In this document: positions 16,952-25,208 of the stretch, one piece after another
Layout of the letters: each line of letters begins with the position of its first letter
Numbering within the stretch: the first letter of the stretch is position 1
DNA from: Hyphomicrobiales bacterium
GTDB taxonomy: Bacteria; Pseudomonadota; Alphaproteobacteria; Rhizobiales; Rhizobiaceae
Direction: 5' to 3'
Assembly (NCBI GenBank): GCA_900472395.1
Contig: UCHV01000001.1
Location: 62,001-126,000, forward strand
Length of the DNA: 64,000 bases
Notes under the pieces: model-generated
Told to the model about the DNA's origin: nothing
The model's database searches: none
Seen by the model: only the letters and a program-made list of their open reading frames with translations
Position numbers and translations under genes: made by a program

Positions 16952-17983
16952 TCAGAAGCTGTTGCCGTTTTTACTCCGTGGCGGATGTGAAGCGGGCAGG
17001 CGGGCGTTGCCCTCGGTGTCGGTGTGGTTAAACGCAACGACAGCAACCCGTTGGCCGGTCGATTTTGCGATATACATGAAGCGATCGGCCCGCTTTATGA
17101 GAGCGTTGACGGTGTCATGCGGCTCAAGAACCGCCAGACCGACAGCCGCACCCACGTCCGCAAGGCGTCCCTCTGTTGGTATCGGCCTGAACACCTGTTC
17201 CGCGGTAGCCTTGAGTTCTATTAGCACTTCCGATGATCGTGAATGGCGCACATCGAAAATGATGGCGAATTCATCGCCACCGACGCGAGCTATGAGCGTG
17301 CTGGTCGTGAAACTGTCTCGCAGACGGCTTGCTATCGTTTTCAGCACCTCGTCGCCGGCCTCATGGCCCAGTTCGTCATTGACCGCCTTGAAGCCGTTAA
17401 GGTCGATATAGGCAAGCATCACCCCATGGGCGTCGTTTGCCGATGCGATCCGTTCAGACAGCTCGAATTCAAATCCCGCCCGGTTCGCCAGGCCCGTAAG
17501 GAAATCTGTTCTTGCCGATTCCGTGAGCGCGCGTTCGATTTCCCTTTGATGGCGTACGCGTGAGGACACATCGAGGATAATTTCGACGTCGAAGGAAATA
17601 CCGTCCACCACGGTGCGCTGAGCGGAAATCAACGTGGGAATGAGCGTTCCATCAGTGTGGCGGATATCGACTTCCTCCAGGAGATAGCTCCCGTTGTCCC
17701 GCAACATTCTGTGGCGCCGGTCGCGCGCTGGATTGTCGATTGCCGAGCCCTTGATCGTCAGCTGTTTGCCGCGAATATCCTCCCAGCGCAGGCCGGTCAG
17801 CTTGAGGTAGGCATCATTGACCTTTGCATAGCTGGACGTTCTGGCGTCGCTTGTGCTGATCGCCATTGCAACGGGCGCAAACTCGAAAAGCCGCATCAGC
17901 ATGGAGGCGAGCATTTCTGACTTTATGAGTTCATCTTCTGCCACTGCACTTTCCTTCGGGAAGCGAGCTGGATGACCAATCAT
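16952..17983 (-). CDS. PAS-GGDEF diguanylate cyclase
   Basis: Cytoplasmic signalling protein of 343 residues. A PAS domain occupies about 28-140 (RLFEFAPVAMAIS to SRVRHQREIE), with no membrane segment. A GGDEF domain follows at about 155-315, with DFLTGLANRAGFE, YIDLNGFKAVNDELGHEAGD and an intact GGDEF at 235-239. The enzyme should make c-di-GMP from two GTP. No RxxD inhibitory site is present at the usual position before the motif (STLIARV there). The ATG at 17983 has a weak ribosome site. An in-frame GTG at 17944 with AAGGAA just upstream is an alternative start. It lies 41 bases downstream of a GGDEF-EAL gene on the same strand. Confidence 0.9.
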   Translation of the reverse strand: MIGHPARFPKESAVAEDELIKSEMLASMLMRLFEFAPVAMAISTSDARTSSYAKVNDAYLKLTGLRWEDIRGKQLTIKGSAIDNPARDRRHRMLRDNGSYLLEEVDIRHTDGTLIPTLISAQRTVVDGISFDVEIILDVSSRVRHQREIERALTESARTDFLTGLANRAGFEFELSERIASANDAHGVMLAYIDLNGFKAVNDELGHEAGDEVLKTIASRLRDSFTTSTLIARVGGDEFAIIFDVRHSRSSEVLIELKATAEQVFRPIPTEGRLADVGAAVGLAVLEPHDTVNALIKRADRFMYIAKSTGQRVAVVAFNHTDTEGNARLPASHPPRSKNGNSF

Positions 17984-18024
17984 CCGTGCTTAGTGAATTC
18001 GAGTCTTTGTTATCGGATCCCGGC

Positions 18025-20025
18025 TCAACGCGCAGATGACGCGTGCGCCTGGTTTCCGCTTGCGAGTTGCCGTGCATCGGACGCGCTGAGTGGTTTTGAA
18101 AGGTGGTAGCCTTGCACGAAACAGCCGCCGAGTTCGCGAATGACGTCGAGTTCCATGGATGTCTCGACCCCCTCGACAATACATTTCAAATTCATGTCGA
18201 ACGCCATTCTGACCAGTGACTTGACGATTTTCGCGCTTGCCGGATTTTTATCGATGGCCGTGACGAAACTGCGGTCGATCTTGATATTGGTGAGCGGCAT
18301 CGAATGCAGATGTGTCAGGCTGGAAAAGCCGGTGCCGAAGTCATCGAGTGACACGCCCATGCCGGCCGAAATGAAGCCTTGGGCTATTGCCTGCGCCCGC
18401 TCCAGGTCCGACAGCAGTGCGGTTTCGGTGATCTCGAGATCTATCCTGTCGGGTCTCACGCCGCTTTCAGCGATGATCGACATGATACGCAGCGCCTGAT
18501 CGTTCGATGCGATATCTCGCGCTGAAAGATTGAAAGACAGGCCGATATGGTCTGGCCAGGTTGTTGTTTCCTTCAGAGCCTTGCCAAGCAGTACGCGGCT
18601 CAGATGGTTGATATATCCGAGCCGTTCTGCGGCTGGTATGAATTCCGCCGGCGATATGAAGCCCAGGTCCGGGTGGCGCCAACGCGCCAAGGCCTCGAAT
18701 GCCACCACCTCGTTGCAGTGCAGATCGTAGATCGGTTGGAAATCCAGCGAAATATCCCGGTCTATCGAGGCATCGCGAAACGCGCGTTCGATCACCGTCA
18801 GTCGCGACAGGCTGACATAGTGCTCATGGGAAAACGCAACCGCGCAACCGCGGGCGTTCCGTTTGGCGTGATACAGCGCATAGTCGGCCTGTTCATAAAG
18901 TCCGCGGGACGCTTCCACGCAGAGTTCGCTGCTGGAAATGCCGATCGATGCGCCGATTTCCACGACCGTGTCCGAAATTGTGAAGGGCTGTCTGCATGCG
19001 TGTCCGATATCGTCCGCGAGCTCGGTGGCGACGGCGCTGTCCGACGTTTCCATAAGTATGGCGAACTCGTCACCGCCCAGGCGTGCCACGAGCGCTCGAC
19101 CACGGCAAACCTGGGCAAGGCGGGCCGCCAATTCGATCAGCAGATCGTCACCGACTTTATGACCGTAGAGGTCGTTCACAGGCTTGAACCCGTCCAGGTC
19201 GATCAAGCCGATATGAAAATCCGCTCCACCCTTTTGCAATCGGATTTCCGCCTCGTTGAGCTTCGAGAAGAAGAAGCGGCGGTTCGAAAGGTTGGTGAGG
19301 CTGTCGATATTGGCGAGCCTCTTGTTCTCATCACTCAGAGCCTGCGTCTGTTTCTGCTCGATAATGAGCTGCACTTCCCGCTCTTCCAGAACGTTCTTCT
19401 TGAGTTCGAGCTCACGGCGCGAGGTGATGAGGTGGGTGAAATCGCGGTATTGCACCCACAAGACCAATAGCATTGCGACCGACACTAGGCCGACGTCTAT
19501 CGCCATGGCGATGAATATCTCGTTTCCCGTCAGGCCGAAATAAGCGATGAAGGTGATGTTGACCACCAGCGTAACCGCCATGGCCGCCGACAGAAGGTGC
19601 GTCAGGCAGAAAATGCAGCCGATGACGGTGATGCCCATGTAGAACGCGACATGGCTCTGCATGAAACTGTCGCCATAGGGCGCCAGACTGATGCCCCACA
19701 GGGCAAACAGCGCGGCAAGAACCCAGGATATGCGATTGGTTCTGCGCAGTTCGGCGATGGCTTTCGCAGCGTCCGGTTTCAAACGGTCGTTACGGTTCCA
19801 CCAGTAAAACATCCGCACACCGCAAACCAAGGTCATCAGCAGCGGGAACGTAATCGTCAGAAGCGGCGGAGCTGCATGCAGGTGTGTGGCGGCGACACCC
19901 CATGTATTCACCAGAAGGATAAAATACATGAGAGGTATCTGCTTGGAGAGTGCCGCTTGCTGCGCTATCGCGAGGGTGGGATCGTCACTCCGTACTCGAA
20001 GGAGGGCGAGGATCGAAACTATCAT
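18025..20025 (-). CDS. membrane GGDEF-EAL protein (c-di-GMP turnover)
   Basis: Protein of 666 residues. Residues about 30-195 contain six hydrophobic segments forming a membrane sensor. A short coiled region (about 200-235) leads to a GGDEF domain with an intact motif at 317-321. An EAL domain follows (EAL at 444-446 in FEALARWRHPD) and keeps NLS, EITETALL, DDFGTGFSSL, KIDRSF, EGVET and QGYHLSKP. These are the metal-binding and catalytic elements of active phosphodiesterases. Both activities could therefore be present; which one dominates cannot be told. It is upstream of, and probably cotranscribed with, the PAS-GGDEF gene at 16952-17983. Confidence 0.92.
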   Translation of the reverse strand: MIVSILALLRVRSDDPTLAIAQQAALSKQIPLMYFILLVNTWGVAATHLHAAPPLLTITFPLLMTLVCGVRMFYWWNRNDRLKPDAAKAIAELRRTNRISWVLAALFALWGISLAPYGDSFMQSHVAFYMGITVIGCIFCLTHLLSAAMAVTLVVNITFIAYFGLTGNEIFIAMAIDVGLVSVAMLLVLWVQYRDFTHLITSRRELELKKNVLEEREVQLIIEQKQTQALSDENKRLANIDSLTNLSNRRFFFSKLNEAEIRLQKGGADFHIGLIDLDGFKPVNDLYGHKVGDDLLIELAARLAQVCRGRALVARLGGDEFAILMETSDSAVATELADDIGHACRQPFTISDTVVEIGASIGISSSELCVEASRGLYEQADYALYHAKRNARGCAVAFSHEHYVSLSRLTVIERAFRDASIDRDISLDFQPIYDLHCNEVVAFEALARWRHPDLGFISPAEFIPAAERLGYINHLSRVLLGKALKETTTWPDHIGLSFNLSARDIASNDQALRIMSIIAESGVRPDRIDLEITETALLSDLERAQAIAQGFISAGMGVSLDDFGTGFSSLTHLHSMPLTNIKIDRSFVTAIDKNPASAKIVKSLVRMAFDMNLKCIVEGVETSMELDVIRELGGCFVQGYHLSKPLSASDARQLASGNQAHASSAR

Positions 20026-20281
20026 ATCTGGGCACGCAATAGAACTTTCAATGCCATCTTCATGCGTAGAGCGATGTCATATCCCTCCATATGCTCAGCT
20101 TTTCACGTTTCGCTTAATTTATAGCCATCTTACATAATTAATTAATAATGAACTCGAGCGGTCGGCGCTATCCAGCTCGTATTCCAGCATATTTTTCCCG
20201 CGAATTCCGGCTCGACGGAACGTCCGAAAATCGCGCTGCGCGTTCGTGAAACCTTTGTTTGAGTTTTTCGTTGATGACGCC
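20026..20281. other. divergent promoter region
   Basis: About 250 bases between the minus-strand GGDEF-EAL gene and the plus-strand BacA-like transporter. The part 20100-20155 is clearly AT-rich (TTAATTTATAGCC, then ACATAATTAATTAATAATG), unlike the GC-rich surroundings, and probably holds the promoters. No defined operator is seen. Confidence 0.45.
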
Positions 20282-22243
20282 ATGAGCGAAGCTGACACGA
20301 ATTCCAGGCCGGTGAGCGGTGTCGTTCCCGATACCACCCAAAAACCGCATCAAGGGGACGAACAGACTGACGGCGATCCGCCGCCGCCGGACCTTGTCGA
20401 GTCCGATCCGGCCATGACGCCGGAAGAGCTCGAGCGTGCCCGTAAAAAATATCTGTTGCGGCGTTTCTGGATCAGTGCCCGCGGATACTGGGGCCGGCGC
20501 GGCGACAAGATAGCCTGGCCGTTTTCGGTTGGCCTGTTGGCGCTAATCTGCATAAACGTCGGGTTTCAATACGGTGTCAACGTCTGGAACCGTGGCCTTT
20601 TCGATGCCATCGAACAGCGAAACGGACCCACTGTCTATTATCTCGCAGCGCTGTTTCCTCCGCTGGTTCTGGGAAGCGTCGGCATCGTCACGTCTCAGGT
20701 CTATGTGCGCATGCTGATCCAGAGACGCTGGCGTTCCTGGCTTACGAAATCGACCATCGCCCGCTGGCTTGCAAACGGGCGTTATTACCAGCTCAACCTC
20801 ATCGACGGAGACCATCAGAACCCGGAGGCACGTCTTTCGGAAGATATGCGCATCGCCACCGAAGCGCCTGTCGATTTCGTCGCCGGCGTCGTCGCCGCGT
20901 TTTTGTCCGCATCCACATTCATCGTTGTCTTGTGGACGATCGGCGGAGCGCTGACGCTGCCAATCGGCGGGGCCGATGTCACGATTCCGGGCTTTCTCGT
21001 GATTGCTGCAGTTCTTTACGCGCTCATCACCTCGAGCTCTATCGCCTTTATTGGCCGACGATTTGTGCAGGTGTCCGAGGTCAAGAACCAGGTGGAGGCG
21101 GAGTTTCGCTACACGCTGACCCGGGTGCGCGAAAACGGTGAAAGCATCGCTTTGCTGGGCGGTGAGGAGGAAGAGCGGAACGATCTGGACAAAAAGTTCG
21201 GTACGGTGCGGAAGCAATGGCGCAAGCTTGCCAACCAGTACATGCGCACCACGCTGGTGTCGCACAGTTCCATGCTGATCGCTCCTGTCGTGCCAGTGCT
21301 TCTCTGCGCCCCGAAATTTCTGGATGGCAGCATGTCGCTGGGTCAGGTCATGCAGGCCGCGTCGGCCTTCACAATTGTGCAGGGTGCCTTTGGGTGGTTG
21401 GTCGACAATTATCCGAGGCTTGCCGATTGGAATGCCTGTGCCCGTCGCGTCGCGTCTTTGATGATGTCGCTGGACGGTCTGGAACGCGCAGAGCAGAGCG
21501 ACAAGCTGGGGCGAATTGCCCGAGGTGAAACGAATGGCGACACGATGCTCGTGCTGAAGGATCTGACGGTAAACCTTGGCGATGGTACAGCGGTCGTCAA
21601 GGAAACACATGTCGAGGTCGAGCACGGCGAAAGAGTGCTGGTGGCGGGTGAATCGGGTTCGGGAAAAAGCACGTTGGTTCGGGCACTCGCCGGTCTTTGG
21701 CCCTGGGGCACCGGTAGTGTCGATTTCCGCGCCGACAGCAGATTGTTCATGCTTCCGCAGAAACCTTACATTCCCACCGGCACCTTGCGACGCGCGGTAT
21801 CTTATCCGCAGGCCGCGGATATCTGGAGCTCCGACGAGATATCGACCGCGCTCGACAAGGTTGGGCTGGGGCATCTTGCCGAGAAGATCGAGGAAGACGC
21901 TCCGTGGGATCAGACGCTCTCCGGCGGCGAAAAACAGCGGCTGACCTTCGCGCGCCTGTTGCTGCACAAGCCCGATATCATCGTCATGGACGAAGCAACT
22001 GCGGCGCTCGATGACAAGAGCCAGGACAGGATGATGGAGATCGTGGTCGAAGAGCTGCCCAAGGCAACCATCGTCAGTGTCGCTCATCGTGCCGAGCTTG
22101 AGAGATTTCACAGCCGTAAAATCACGCTGGAGCGCAGGGAGGGCGGGGCGCGGCTCGTCAGCGATATCGATCTTGTGCCCTATAAGAGCAAATCCGGTTC
22201 CCTTTTGCGGCGAGTGGTCCGCCGGAAAAGGCAAAACAGATAG
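20282..22243 (+). CDS. BacA/SbmA-like ABC transporter with fused ATPase (YddA/BclA-type)
   Basis: Inner-membrane protein of about 653 residues. A hydrophilic Pro/Asp-rich N terminus (about 1-50) is followed by an SbmA/BacA-type membrane domain. Landmarks are NVWNRGLFDAIEQRN, RRWRSWLTKSTIARWL and YYQLNLIDGDHQNPEARLSEDM, which are hallmarks of the ABCD/SbmA group. The C-terminal ATPase has Walker A GESGSGKST, signature LSGGEKQRL, Walker B IIVMDEATAALD and switch His VAHR. Relatives include E. coli YddA and Bradyrhizobium BclA, which can import antimicrobial peptides; Sinorhizobium BacA lacks the ATPase. I preferred the ATG at 20282; a GTG at 20246 is in frame, and neither start has a strong ribosome site. 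Confidence 0.88.
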   Translation: MSEADTNSRPVSGVVPDTTQKPHQGDEQTDGDPPPPDLVESDPAMTPEELERARKKYLLRRFWISARGYWGRRGDKIAWPFSVGLLALICINVGFQYGVNVWNRGLFDAIEQRNGPTVYYLAALFPPLVLGSVGIVTSQVYVRMLIQRRWRSWLTKSTIARWLANGRYYQLNLIDGDHQNPEARLSEDMRIATEAPVDFVAGVVAAFLSASTFIVVLWTIGGALTLPIGGADVTIPGFLVIAAVLYALITSSSIAFIGRRFVQVSEVKNQVEAEFRYTLTRVRENGESIALLGGEEEERNDLDKKFGTVRKQWRKLANQYMRTTLVSHSSMLIAPVVPVLLCAPKFLDGSMSLGQVMQAASAFTIVQGAFGWLVDNYPRLADWNACARRVASLMMSLDGLERAEQSDKLGRIARGETNGDTMLVLKDLTVNLGDGTAVVKETHVEVEHGERVLVAGESGSGKSTLVRALAGLWPWGTGSVDFRADSRLFMLPQKPYIPTGTLRRAVSYPQAADIWSSDEISTALDKVGLGHLAEKIEEDAPWDQTLSGGEKQRLTFARLLLHKPDIIVMDEATAALDDKSQDRMMEIVVEELPKATIVSVAHRAELERFHSRKITLERREGGARLVSDIDLVPYKSKSGSLLRRVVRRKRQNR

Positions 22244-22432
22244 CCTCCGTCCGACAGCAAAAACGTCGTTTTGACGAATAAATCTCTAGAAGCATCGGCC
22301 AGCACGCGGATGCTGGTTTGCGTGCCAAGGCGGGACTGACGCCTGTTCTGCCGCAAGCTCTCCCATCATGGCAAAATCTTTTCTGCTGCCGAGCAGATTT
22401 TTCGGGTTGCCTCCCCAAAATCTCCCGGCTAC

Positions 22433-22444
22433 ATGATATAACAT
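22433..22444 (+). promoter_or_regulatory. Zur-like operator upstream of aztA
   Basis: ATGATATAACAT, a near palindrome 37 bases before the aztA start. It matches 11 of 12 bases of the perfect palindrome ATGATATATCAT upstream of the AztD-ZinT gene (25181-25192). The AT-rich dyad is of the type bound by Zur and other Fur-family repressors. Zinc control is inferred from the genes it precedes. Confidence 0.7.
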
Positions 22445-22480
22445 TACATGCGACAAAATTGGTTTTGACCACCCCGATAG

Positions 22481-23305
22481 ATGAAAGACATTTCCGCCGT
22501 GCCCCAAGCCTGCCTCAACTTCAGCGACCTGACCCTGGGCTATGACCAGCATCCGGCCGTGCATCATTTGAGTGGAGAAGTGGCGAAGGGAAGCCTTCTG
22601 GCTGTCGTTGGCGGCAACGGCTCGGGGAAATCGACGCTCATGAAGGGGATCGCGGGATTGCTCAGGCCAATGGGCGGCGCATGTTCCGTGACTGCCGGCA
22701 CCCGGCTTGCCTATCTTCCCCAACGGTCGGAGCTGGATCATACGTTTCCGGCACGTGTCATCGATCTGGTGTCACTAGGACTTTGGCCCCGCCGAGGTTT
22801 GCTTGGGCGTCACCGGCCGGAGGACAGGCAGGCGGTTTCGCGGGCACTCGTATCCGTAGGTCTCGAAAGTTTCGAGAAACGCGCAATCGACACGCTGTCC
22901 GGCGGCCAGTTGCAGCGCGCCCTGTTTGCGCGGGTTCTGGTTCAGGATGCCGATCTCATCCTTCTCGACGAGCCATTCAACGCCGTCGATGAGCAGACCA
23001 TCGTGGACCTGATCGGGCTTATCAAGGTGTGGCACGGTGAGGGACGCACGGTCATGGTCGTCGTCCATGATCTCGATCTCGTCAGGGAGCATTTCCCGGA
23101 AGCGCTTCTGCTCGCACGCCGCCCGGTTGCGTGGGGAGCATCGCGCCAGACCTTGTCTGCGGAAAACCTGCAGATTGCGCGGCGCTACCGTGAAGCATGG
23201 AATGAGAATGCGCCGTGGTGTGGGAATGAAATGTCCGCAGACCTCGATCATGGGCATCACGACCATGTGCATCATCCGGAGCCGGCAAGAGCAGGGGCGC
23301 TATGA
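22481..23305 (+). CDS. aztA: zinc ABC transporter ATP-binding protein AztA
   Basis: ATPase of 274 residues for high-affinity zinc import. Walker A GGNGSGKST is at 44-52, followed by signature LSGGQLQRA, Walker B LILLDEPFNAVDEQT and switch His VVHDLD. The C terminus carries a His cluster (DHGHHDHVHH, about 256-265), common in zinc and manganese importer ATPases. The substrate call rests on the whole cluster: a cluster A-I binding protein with three His and one Asp, followed by an AztD protein, which is the AztABCD arrangement known from Paracoccus. Its stop overlaps the aztB start as ATGA. A Zur-like box lies 37 bases upstream. Confidence 0.9.
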   Translation: MKDISAVPQACLNFSDLTLGYDQHPAVHHLSGEVAKGSLLAVVGGNGSGKSTLMKGIAGLLRPMGGACSVTAGTRLAYLPQRSELDHTFPARVIDLVSLGLWPRRGLLGRHRPEDRQAVSRALVSVGLESFEKRAIDTLSGGQLQRALFARVLVQDADLILLDEPFNAVDEQTIVDLIGLIKVWHGEGRTVMVVVHDLDLVREHFPEALLLARRPVAWGASRQTLSAENLQIARRYREAWNENAPWCGNEMSADLDHGHHDHVHHPEPARAGAL

Positions 23306-24177
23306 CGATGTTTTATGATGCAGTGATCCTGCCGTTCCTCGAATTCGCGTTCATGCAGCGCGCGCTCGCCGGTGCGGTCATGCTGTCTCTCAGCGCAGGC
23401 CCGGTCGGTGTCTTCCTCACGCTTCGGCGCATGAGCCTGACCGGCGACGCCATGGCGCACGCGATCCTTCCAGGTGCGGCCACGGGCTTCCTCCTGTATG
23501 GACTTGAGATCGTGCCGATGACGATCGGCGGGCTGGTTGCCGGCATCGTTGTCGCGCTCGGGGCGGGGGCGGTGGCACGGCTGACCGTCCAGAAGGAAGA
23601 CGCGTCGATGGCGGCCTTCTATCTGATTTCGCTTTCCCTGGGCGTTCTGATGGTGTCGCTCAGAGGGTCGAGTGTCGATCTGATGCACGTCCTTTTCGGT
23701 ACTGTTCTTGCCCTCAACAACGACGCATTGATCCTGATCGCCATGGTCTGTGTGCTCACTCTCGGCGTGCTCGCGGTTTTCTGGCGCGCGCTTGTTGCGG
23801 AGTGCATGGATCCACTTTTTCTGCGATCCGTTTCCCGTCTCGGCTCGCCGGTCCACTTCATCTTCCTCGGTCTGGTCGTGACCAATCTCGTTGCAGGCTT
23901 TCAAGCTCTTGGCACTCTGCTGGCGGTAGGGCTGATGATCCTTCCGGCTGCCGCTGCCCGGTTCTGGACACAGCGAGTATCGATCATGTGCCTCGTCGCA
24001 ATCGGGATAGGCATCGTCTCCTCCGCTGTCGGCCTGCTTCTGTCCTATCACGCCTCGCTTCCGTCCGGCCCGGCGATCATTCTTGCCGCGGGATCCCTCT
24101 ATTTCGCGTCGATCCTTGCCAGCCCACGCGGGCTGCTCCTGTCGCGAATTCCACGATCAGCGCATCGCGCCGCCTGA
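23302..24177 (+). CDS. aztB: zinc ABC transporter permease AztB
   Basis: Inner-membrane permease of 291 residues in the ZnuB/TroC (ABC-3) family with about eight hydrophobic helices. Family landmarks include LSLSAGPVGVFLTLRRMSL, GDAMAHAILPGAATGFLLYG near the N terminus and TLLAVGLMILPAAAARFW near the C terminus. It overlaps aztA by 4 bp and is followed 24 bases later by aztC. It forms the channel through which AztC-bound Zn(II) enters, powered by AztA. Confidence 0.92.
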   Translation: MTMFYDAVILPFLEFAFMQRALAGAVMLSLSAGPVGVFLTLRRMSLTGDAMAHAILPGAATGFLLYGLEIVPMTIGGLVAGIVVALGAGAVARLTVQKEDASMAAFYLISLSLGVLMVSLRGSSVDLMHVLFGTVLALNNDALILIAMVCVLTLGVLAVFWRALVAECMDPLFLRSVSRLGSPVHFIFLGLVVTNLVAGFQALGTLLAVGLMILPAAAARFWTQRVSIMCLVAIGIGIVSSAVGLLLSYHASLPSGPAIILAAGSLYFASILASPRGLLLSRIPRSAHRAA

Positions 24178-24201
24178 ACTTCAAACCATACTGGAAGCAT
24201 C

Positions 24202-25140
24202 ATGAAAAAAATGAAATTCCTTCTGAGCAGCCTGACCATTGCGGCGCTTTGCACCACCGCAATGCCCAGCCATGCCAAGGACAAAAAACTCGCCGTCGTT
24301 TCGAGTTTCTCGATCATCGGCGACCTTGCCAAGGCGGTCGGCGGCGACCGCATCGAACTCAGGACGCTGGTCGGGCCGAACAGCGACGCCCACGTATACG
24401 AACCGCGTCCGGCCGATGCGCTGGCCTTGGCCCGCGCGGATGTGATCCTGGTCAACGGTCTGCTATTCGAAGGCTTCATGGATCGTCTCATCGAGGCCAG
24501 CGAATCCAAGGCTCCGATCACCGTCCTGACCGATGGCGCCGAGATTCTTAATGACCCGAAAGGCGGCCACTACCACTACGTTGATGGCAAGGCGATCTTC
24601 CACGCTACGCCGAACGATCCTCATGCGTGGCAGTCGGTGGGCAACGCCAAGGTCTATGTCGGCAACATCGCCAAGGCTTTCTGCGCCGCGGACAAGGATG
24701 GATGCCCGATTTATGAGAAAAATGCTGCCGCCTACGACGAAAAACTGACGGGCCTGGCGGCCGAGATCAAAACTGCAATCGACGCTCTTCCGAAGGAACG
24801 ACGTGTCGCCGTCGTAGCGCACAACGCCTTCCGTTACTTCGAGAGGGACTACGGCGTCACCTTCCTGGCACCTCAGGGTGTTTCGACGGAATCCGAGGCC
24901 TCGGCTGCTGATGTGGCGTCGCTTATCCGCGAAATACGGGAGAAGAAAGCGGCGGCGGTGTTTTCGGAAAACATCTCGGATGCGCGGCTCGTCAAGCAGA
25001 TTGCTTCAGAGGCCGGGCTTGAGCTTGGCGGCGCCCTCTATTCCGACGCCCTTTCCCCACCGGAAGGCCCGGCGGCAAGCTATCTCGACATGATGCGATA
25101 CAACGTCAAGACGCTCGTCGAAGCCATCGATCGCGACTGA
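24202..25140 (+). CDS. aztC: periplasmic zinc-binding protein AztC
   Basis: Cluster A-I metal-binding protein of 312 residues with a signal peptide (residues 1-25, ending SHAK). The expected zinc ligands are all visible: His64 (NSDAHVYEP), His141 (NDPHAWQ), His207 (VAHNAFRYF) and Asp282 (YSDALSPPEGP). A short His-containing loop at 123-134 (HYHYVDGKAIFH) fits the flexible loop that takes zinc from AztD in the Paracoccus system. It delivers zinc to AztB. It is the third gene of the operon; the following AztD-ZinT gene has its own Zur-like box, so it can be expressed separately. Confidence 0.93.
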   Translation: MKKMKFLLSSLTIAALCTTAMPSHAKDKKLAVVSSFSIIGDLAKAVGGDRIELRTLVGPNSDAHVYEPRPADALALARADVILVNGLLFEGFMDRLIEASESKAPITVLTDGAEILNDPKGGHYHYVDGKAIFHATPNDPHAWQSVGNAKVYVGNIAKAFCAADKDGCPIYEKNAAAYDEKLTGLAAEIKTAIDALPKERRVAVVAHNAFRYFERDYGVTFLAPQGVSTESEASAADVASLIREIREKKAAAVFSENISDARLVKQIASEAGLELGGALYSDALSPPEGPAASYLDMMRYNVKTLVEAIDRD

Positions 25141-25180
25141 CACTCAAATAGCAGTCGGAAAAAATCGCCCTTTAAACGTT

Positions 25181-25192
25181 ATGATATATCAT
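25181..25192 (+). promoter_or_regulatory. Zur-like operator upstream of the AztD-ZinT fusion gene
   Basis: Perfect 12-bp palindrome ATGATATATCAT in the 68-base gap between aztC and the fusion gene, ending 16 bases before the start codon. It is nearly identical to the box before aztA. The spacing to the gene and the AT-rich setting suggest a promoter and repressor site. Confidence 0.75.
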
Positions 25193-25208
25193 TAAATAGG
25201 AGAGAACA

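Noticed and set aside
20543..22234. Open frame of 563 codons on the minus strand
   Set aside because: Antisense shadow of the BacA-like ABC transporter, with its Walker and signature motifs on the plus strand.
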